This document shows, piece by piece, positions 17,401 to 18,338 of a stretch of DNA of 18,338 bases (within the stretch, counting starts at the first letter, position 1; each line of letters begins with the position of its first letter). The stretch is from NCBI GenBank assembly GCA_002170205.2, contig NHFT02000004.1, positions 52,996 through 71,333 of the forward strand, in the 5' to 3' direction. The notes below the pieces were generated by a model that saw only the letters and a list, made by a program, of their open reading frames with translations, ran no database searches and was not told where the DNA came from. Both the position numbers and the translations under genes were made by a program. This DNA comes from Candidatus Pelagibacter sp. TMED118 (GTDB taxonomy: Bacteria; Pseudomonadota; Alphaproteobacteria; Pelagibacterales; Pelagibacteraceae).

Positions 17401-17517
17401 AGTCTGTAATATATCAGGTAGTAATTCAGTTACACGCCTACTACCAATTTTTTGTAGGCTTTCACCAGGTCGAGTAGTATTAAAAACTTTATCTGGACTG
17501 GGTTTACGTTCGCTCAT
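5443..17517 (-). CDS. Giant modular tail/baseplate protein (4024 residues)
   Basis: One open frame encodes a virion protein of roughly 440 kDa, about four times the roughly 1000 residues of T4 gp7, whose slot after gp6 it occupies. Visible modules in order: a baseplate-type N-terminus (VTELLPDILQTTVNKQFFDS, 29-48); a strand-turn motif near 240-285; a carbohydrate-binding-like module (460-512); PGSGYTSSPTVQV (about 1513-1526); WRGSRTRDWNGKLYTPGY (about 1885-1905) with KGSYKYQGTNRTL (about 1965-1980), known to me from large myovirus tail proteins; a second binding-like module (about 2126-2160); a Ser/Thr/Asn-rich stretch (about 2165-2460); three flagellin-like repeats (2460-2648); a third binding-like module (3152-3205); five propeller-like repeats (3622-3854); and an IGTERIEYEAI...GVTRGTLGT module (about 3937-3970). 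No signal peptide or membrane segment is visible. The ATG at 17517 has GGAGG six bases upstream and overlaps the preceding stop as TAATG. Baseplate-to-fibre function is inferred from position and modules. Confidence 0.85.
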   Translation of the reverse strand: MSERKPSPDKVFNTTRPGESLQKIGSRRVTELLPDILQTTVNKQFFDSTFEQLMSSGSLEPIKHYVGENIGTEKFTPSVTDNYLLDNRTNDPYQFSPSLINKNDDNSIDQVLAYDDLLRSLKYNEVNTNNHNKVLNEKGYTLDLPINHDMYINHHRYYWVLDVLPPNELKYTSAFDVDTIIGLPDYTTPTMQNGKTLTFENGMRIKFSPHTVDRFTQTNSANTTFTASVVNATRAWVFVNNIRQIANTDFTYNFTTGVVTLTNPPAVNSEIEIHTHYTYTTSGDYLNDAIFIVDGVGETGGIRLTKQFEGGQYQGQQGKRTWLNVTVYNNQEPAGFDTDQFAFDFKPFDLREHRMTTRDYTCEQRHAPDQSAWSRSNLWVHEETIAKSLIYQGITDDIYTLDRYRAVRPIIEYKKGLEKYRHGLNQVCNVDHFLESTDDPATTIIGQTSYNVLISGITQEWSGTFGYDRGQKVKVTSGTSPNFVITYWECVEAHGETLNPTHGENRRYWEQIVPVEVEDNDLMIFFNSSNTLYNNKIWRIGGVGTSITLTVAFNFDGSSGATQVNTNDKILILNGFNTFDSGTLGGFGQGEREAPVAGCELFWNGTKWAYQKQKEHRSQGMPVVLYDTDLTSLDDGTKYSDSDFFGTTLFDFVHNTNNDYDDALGFNPEYVDYGNNPGLNFCCKFLSQRFTFVNQSADNSRSNQEEIKGYYYYKYFTTGRYHNGWSELRDTQRVHKKIRRVVSDSGTPMQVDVGHSSFVGDRYYNIFKEDQSLAVSSQPTADVNVGRVSRIGGKLPTLFFHNSNNYTINTVFPQAEIEFVNMNDSPLGTTGVIRTAGSQNQFQIQVGTPTVSGIKYRLVSDPANFGVIFFSANPNETNVTVLRNGKPFSTYSHTGNIISITSGLIIDDIYEFSFYTDAEYTDTGEGVFDIAQTQTMNPQNTDFGTISFGDLIQHLSSQMTNNPLLTGNWYGTNNYRNIVHVNNVGGTIRQQPYSTELLNQLLVDVATNPYSSLQFASANYEQFKERFKLKIVQLHESLDQTLPVYHLVDKTLEALNLGKNTSSVFAKSQMAMYRDYKSIDVSWVLNQTPVFDLPEEINNYDDTFNHVQVWIQIPDANGYHTWKALTKDRDYNISANKVTITANGINSMPSSGKNNAHIRWYKRESVSFVPPSAVKLGLVKPSTPEVRSDYNKDSNEFFTTEHIVGHDGSIHIRNGTELHQRQTVGFNPVDAGLWDLENRIYNNLGTQLDETINQSTYMPNAHRPAVYTLSEVNETVRSEFNKWKANNNITELNSTTYYDGSDKFTWNYSSVGPGIGGWRGLYQYYFNTDRPHSHPWEMLGFNKKPTWWDANYSWTDATKRSALLLALEFGKVSDPSLADVYDINYALKNYNWQVDTLVTLTGILNDPDTANVVATPNSADAAKDFVYGDWGPVEEQWRRTSSGKIANIIAFLRTRPLVSTNNYFRTARRKIKNISGYNSPQDIDTQALKLSSWKDINISGSSILGKIIESVNIIDPGSGYTSSPTVQVSDNFGLDGAITVFVENGSIVGASVSNQGYQYFNRPLLELSSGSAVIDPILAENATHYYNGLSNAVTEFSKLYGTNSDVLEKRLENISFQGVIKAGGFVNRNNKFILESSQDKGRVFIPEENVSTVMYTSKPDTEFFFGAITVSKTANGYLINGFDNSLSYFNYNKPNTATDGVQVKFEGQTTSTVLRYKVYEPTISKLDYKTELRTIQEVYDFINGYGHYLNSLGFTQQWRTAAANFVTWAVGSSTIDISLIPDQTKVIVDDKINGYFDNIDKKYDGVYNIVNKQGKQIASNELLIDRVSMDPEAETIFQVKDTTATEIFGLRLYKVQLEHVFVFDTITNFDDVIHDLSIGLSHKRIIWRGSRTRDWNGKLYTPGYIVTDNTVIPNYDTTVKEVDQYLGRTNTLSNKQLSDVARFNAGYNKPKWSEKLDIDDDTLYEFVKGSYKYQGTNRTLSAFMRNQGLYDGEASAELLEKWAVRIADFGDTSPRRTLEFQITPQLLVTSPQPVRISSGFKHDVLSDIVIDVDQTSPLKVHDSTEDNFLTRPVNTFKDSSDELFAGDFTTSGLPLLSESDYRVLNKEDFTQFPTEVKSAYDHSGNWQDIGQWDSKISYKFNEKVLYNGRTWSMIDEDGSSGVATANDPIAITGTTVLPVIPSSGQTLVIDGNTVSLQKSATSTTTNVITVTGTEDIRTTNVVPHGSTVILGQSSALNTTVTFANSVTTTTFNDVEIIGTVTNPTIQGSNGATLIIDGTTVTFADTIPTSTNISAQTAYENAFNASWVQNTGQIATTASTRISRIEGLRSAYVAANSTADWTTWITTYYTNNAGLNIDHLKTLIALGGSTETPAQLLLDQDCIAINNIRQTSYNGTNVGDGTETIAPTDITNSQNALNGGAYTSDIATFLKNSANAGNAFLSTTVVAQQTGTTFKNYTLAEIIQEITDAGISNITASADASRLKITKTTNTPSNPFTLTIGVGTRNNSVGFGTAVQQKTSSSQSVTNDLPLSQQQVIDQINAAGITGVTAQAGATNNSLLQINSTNSNLFIGGGTSNTTTGLPSGLIPASTTQSTSNVGLNIIDIVEKINTLSIAGVTASNASNKLRLTSTNSTLVIGAGTGNTTVGLTAQTISATQSTTSAVFNALVDNNGNPVFQEDANDPNIFSIWVADDSEFGNYNLGYQIYQTMDFGMYTFDICAGPEAADEAEIKVNRQTGDVQAHNLAVGDFILIRGSNSVPNIDGVHKVTKISNQVNKFFIDAFIEQNGNTGNVYPLRKMRFSTYTALEADRQVKVNNVFKYNFADIRQTLSANPIYAFVDDDGTGASAVYRWIGTWNDTNGHVGNWDKVRSGTAQARNDLLENITLYDAEQQSTITTLETYDPAKGIIFGFVDREIDFKTTNDIANYNFNNIDGGVTNIETWGREYLGLRWWNTSTAVYLDYEQSTIDYQQNNWGKLFDGASIDIYEWTASPVLPEQWSELVIQKQIVDGRVASGEAYSVLINGQTVYNWSQENYYNTSSKQTETVYYFWVKNKTNSTRQSNYNVFQLAQVLTNPNSFDLSWSAQVGGDSLLLANITNFVNDDTVAQLKQKATGLALPMQDWIMLAEKDNNITIPEYLHVKVRDSLAGFNRFSVDKDYTTWSNATVYAIDSVVKEGANFYISLKDNNQNEQPSTDNDMSNWSRIYDYDFIEDTQKDDIRIWRGQPVPDLKLHKFNRYGHQVRPRQSLYRDVKEARQNFVHSVNSLLSEVNVIDEINNWENAFSTTFVEGSVTYKVKDYVNLVDWHLVEKDSDGNVTYRFNPNTVADLVYDNKNDYINAGEPTESGTYVLIKSTSPSADLDRAEMYYYIDGIDKLVYKEKATIQLSEELWNQSKFGNGYDAIGFDVTPFDKCSDNVIGQLMDLIRSEVFIAKHHVKYNQLWFKLLYTAILQNTASDFAFKTTFAHLGVKRPLLLNKAKYQEYDINTIEQFVNDIKPFHTKILSSMESNTYGESTMINVEEQSRNSEITIKYEDHSTRTWAGDTELLGGTFIDTPTHTDSSLFTHVQADLEYDYNGQVFVQPATEGWGGELVPTDFTENINMLVQTNESGPVTITSGALYSVNSEENQPRGITFNDNGTKMFIIGTNGDDVNEYTLSVGFDLASTVTFVDSYAVTECPNPTAVKFSFNGSKMFVTGVGNSNVHEYFLTTGFDVSTASFTQTLVTSTVDNDNFGLDFKPDGTKMWITGNQNDKIYEYNLSTGFDISTATFNQDLYLGAIDIEPFGIEWSTDGQRLFIVGTRGNGVDEFRVTTPWDISTATHVGFYAVVVNPSGLHFSPDGLTMFVVGNISDVVKTRHLSHPYRLISNDGYSPTANSRAFRMMQYQPMDIQISNVIIDSQKTELLADITVFSDEITVNDVTVFDDPNVAIASVPGVAWIGTERIEYEAIDIGNSKLFGVTRGTLGTSPQAHSTGDQIWNTGPSTRIPTTEKFSHYGNGLRLAYNDSGVSLASAGTTPEHAFIRDAGKGTI
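5955..6654 (-). repeat. Five propeller-blade-like repeats inside giant protein
   Basis: Residues about 3622-3854 contain five copies of a unit of roughly 47 residues. The pattern is P-x-G-(I/L)-x-F-x-x-(D/N)-G-x-x-(M/L)-F-(I/V)-x-G followed by a DxVxEYxLSTGFDISTAT-like strand. Examples are NGTKMFIIGTNGDDVNEYTL, DGTKMWITGNQNDKIYEYNL and DGLTMFVVGNISDVV. The layout matches beta-propeller blades. The number of copies is counted by eye. Confidence 0.75.
9575..10140 (-). repeat. Three flagellin-like repeats inside giant protein
   Basis: Residues about 2460-2648 hold three diverged units of roughly 70 residues. They start IIQEITDAGISNITASADAS, VIDQINAAGITGVTAQAGAT and IVEKINTLSIAGVTASNASN. Each continues with a short strand (LKITKTT, LLQINSTNSNLFI, LRLTSTNSTLVI) and a Gly/Asn/Thr turn (GVGTRNN, GGGTSNT, GAGTGNT). 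This IN...AGV.A....L.I.S layout resembles the IN motif of flagellin and hook-associated proteins. Confidence 0.65.
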
Positions 17518-18338
17518 TAGTAACCTCCGCCTGAGCCACTGCTAGTAGATATGTTGCCACTTGTATTTTCACCAATGGTAGTTAAGTTTCCTGTGCTGGA
17601 TCCTGTAATTGCAATATTATTTGATTCTACCACTGGTAAAAATAATTCATCACTGGTACTGTTAATTTGGAACAATGCACCACTGTCGTTTGGATTTGCA
17701 ACACTGCTTATAGTTATCTGACTGATTTCGCCAATCATATTGTTGTGTATAAATGCCGCCAGTTCACTGAAGTAGAAGTTTTCTCCAAAGTCCCAATTAT
17801 CGATATTAAAGTAAGTATTAATCAAGTTGATTACTTTTTGTTTTATTTCAGTATCACTTAGTGTAGTGTTTGATGTTTTTGTTACATTAAATGTTGCTTG
17901 AAGTTCTCCACTGGCTAGATTACCAAACAATATTTTATATTTTACCGGTCTGTATATTACCTGATCACTGATTGATTTTTTAGCGTTTAGACTTTCAAAC
18001 ATATCAGTAAGTTCACTAATAGTTGGAGAGTTTGGTTTTGTTTCAGGTCTTCCATCATACTGTGCCCAATTTCTAAATAAACTATTATAGCTGTCCAACA
18101 ATACATATGTATCAATAATGTTTGTTGTGCTTGGGTCAATTAAATGATTGATATCTGCAATTCTGTTGTATTGTGTATGCAAACTTCCAACGCCTGTTAC
18201 TATATTTGTACCATCTACTTCGTCTTGTACTGTATAGTCAAATCCATCTACTGTTTTAGTTCCTAGCTTAATTGTCTGTAAACCTACAATCTTTTCAAAT
18301 GCTTCTGGGTCATTTGGGTACCCGTCATTGTCTGGATC
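17517..18338 (-). CDS. gp6-like baseplate wedge protein, 5'-truncated by window edge
   Basis: The frame is open from the right edge to a TAA at 17517-17519, giving the last 273 residues; the start lies outside the window. The C-terminal half carries NIDNWDFGENFYFSELAAFI, HNNMIGEISQITI, ALFQINSTSDELFLPVVES and NNIAIT. This order (W.FG..FYFSEL, then ...LFQI....DE.F......N.I.I) is what I know from the C-terminus of T4-like gp6. That protein dimerises with neighbours to form the inner ring of the baseplate together with gp25 and gp53. The visible N-terminal end has DPDNDGYPNDPEAF, a short acidic loop reminiscent of calcium-binding loops. The tail SGNISTSSGSGGGY is flexible. A TTG at 18182 is not the real start because coding sequence continues upstream of it. 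The last codons contain the ribosome site of the giant gene. Confidence 0.7.
   Translation of the reverse strand, partial: DPDNDGYPNDPEAFEKIVGLQTIKLGTKTVDGFDYTVQDEVDGTNIVTGVGSLHTQYNRIADINHLIDPSTTNIIDTYVLLDSYNSLFRNWAQYDGRPETKPNSPTISELTDMFESLNAKKSISDQVIYRPVKYKILFGNLASGELQATFNVTKTSNTTLSDTEIKQKVINLINTYFNIDNWDFGENFYFSELAAFIHNNMIGEISQITISSVANPNDSGALFQINSTSDELFLPVVESNNIAITGSSTGNLTTIGENTSGNISTSSGSGGGY
17524..17528 (-). promoter_or_regulatory. Ribosome binding site of the giant gene
   Basis: GGAGG lies six bases before the ATG at 17517, inside the last glycine codons of the gp6-like gene (GGCGGAGGTTACTAATG). It fixes the start of the giant gene and shows that the Gly-rich C-terminus of the upstream protein doubles as a translation signal. 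Confidence 0.8.

Noticed and set aside
273..17861. Many plus-strand open frames of 60-222 codons, the longest at 3650-4318
   Set aside because: All lie opposite minus-strand genes, lack ribosome sites and have compositions expected of complementary-strand shadows. The longest spans the boundary of two convincing minus-strand genes.
18180..18182. TTG as start of the gp6-like gene
   Set aside because: The same frame stays open for 52 further codons to the window edge with protein-like sequence, so the gene is simply truncated by the window.

Overview
The window looks like part of the tail/baseplate region of an AT-rich, T4-like marine myovirus genome. The best guess is a pelagimyophage or a related oceanic myophage; a cyanophage is the main alternative. 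Three things point this way: every gene lies tightly packed on the minus strand, the rightmost protein resembles the C-terminus of the T4 gp6 baseplate wedge protein, and two promoter elements match the T4 late -10 octamer (TATAAATA, and CATAAATA with one mismatch). No host chromosomal gene, tRNA, insertion sequence or CRISPR array was seen. The taxonomic call rests on recognised motifs, not on a database search.

In the direction of transcription (right to left): (1) 18338-17517, the 3' part of a gp6-like baseplate wedge gene, cut by the window edge; (2) 17517-5443, one uninterrupted 12-kb gene for a 4024-residue modular virion protein, in the slot where T4 carries gene 7. It has a baseplate-type N-terminus, carbohydrate-binding-like modules, three flagellin-like repeats, a five-blade propeller-like segment and a C-terminal fibre-type module; (3) 5421-4819, 4809-3877 and 3876-2701, three smaller putative tail or fibre proteins, the first behind a perfect late-promoter octamer and the last carrying Tyr-Gly runs; (4) 2629-2282, a small charged protein behind a second late-type promoter in the only intergenic gap (71 bp); (5) 2278-1367 and 1374-451, two tandem GT-A-type glycosyltransferase-like proteins; (6) 494-1, an unrecognised protein cut by the left edge.

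The genes read as an assembly line. The baseplate wedge and giant tail protein come first, then accessory fibre proteins, then a small protein with two putative sugar transferases that may modify the virion or the host surface. Stops and starts touch or overlap at almost every junction (TAATG, TAA|ATG, GTGTCTGA), which suggests strong translational coupling. Two late-type promoters divide the row into at least three potential transcription starts.
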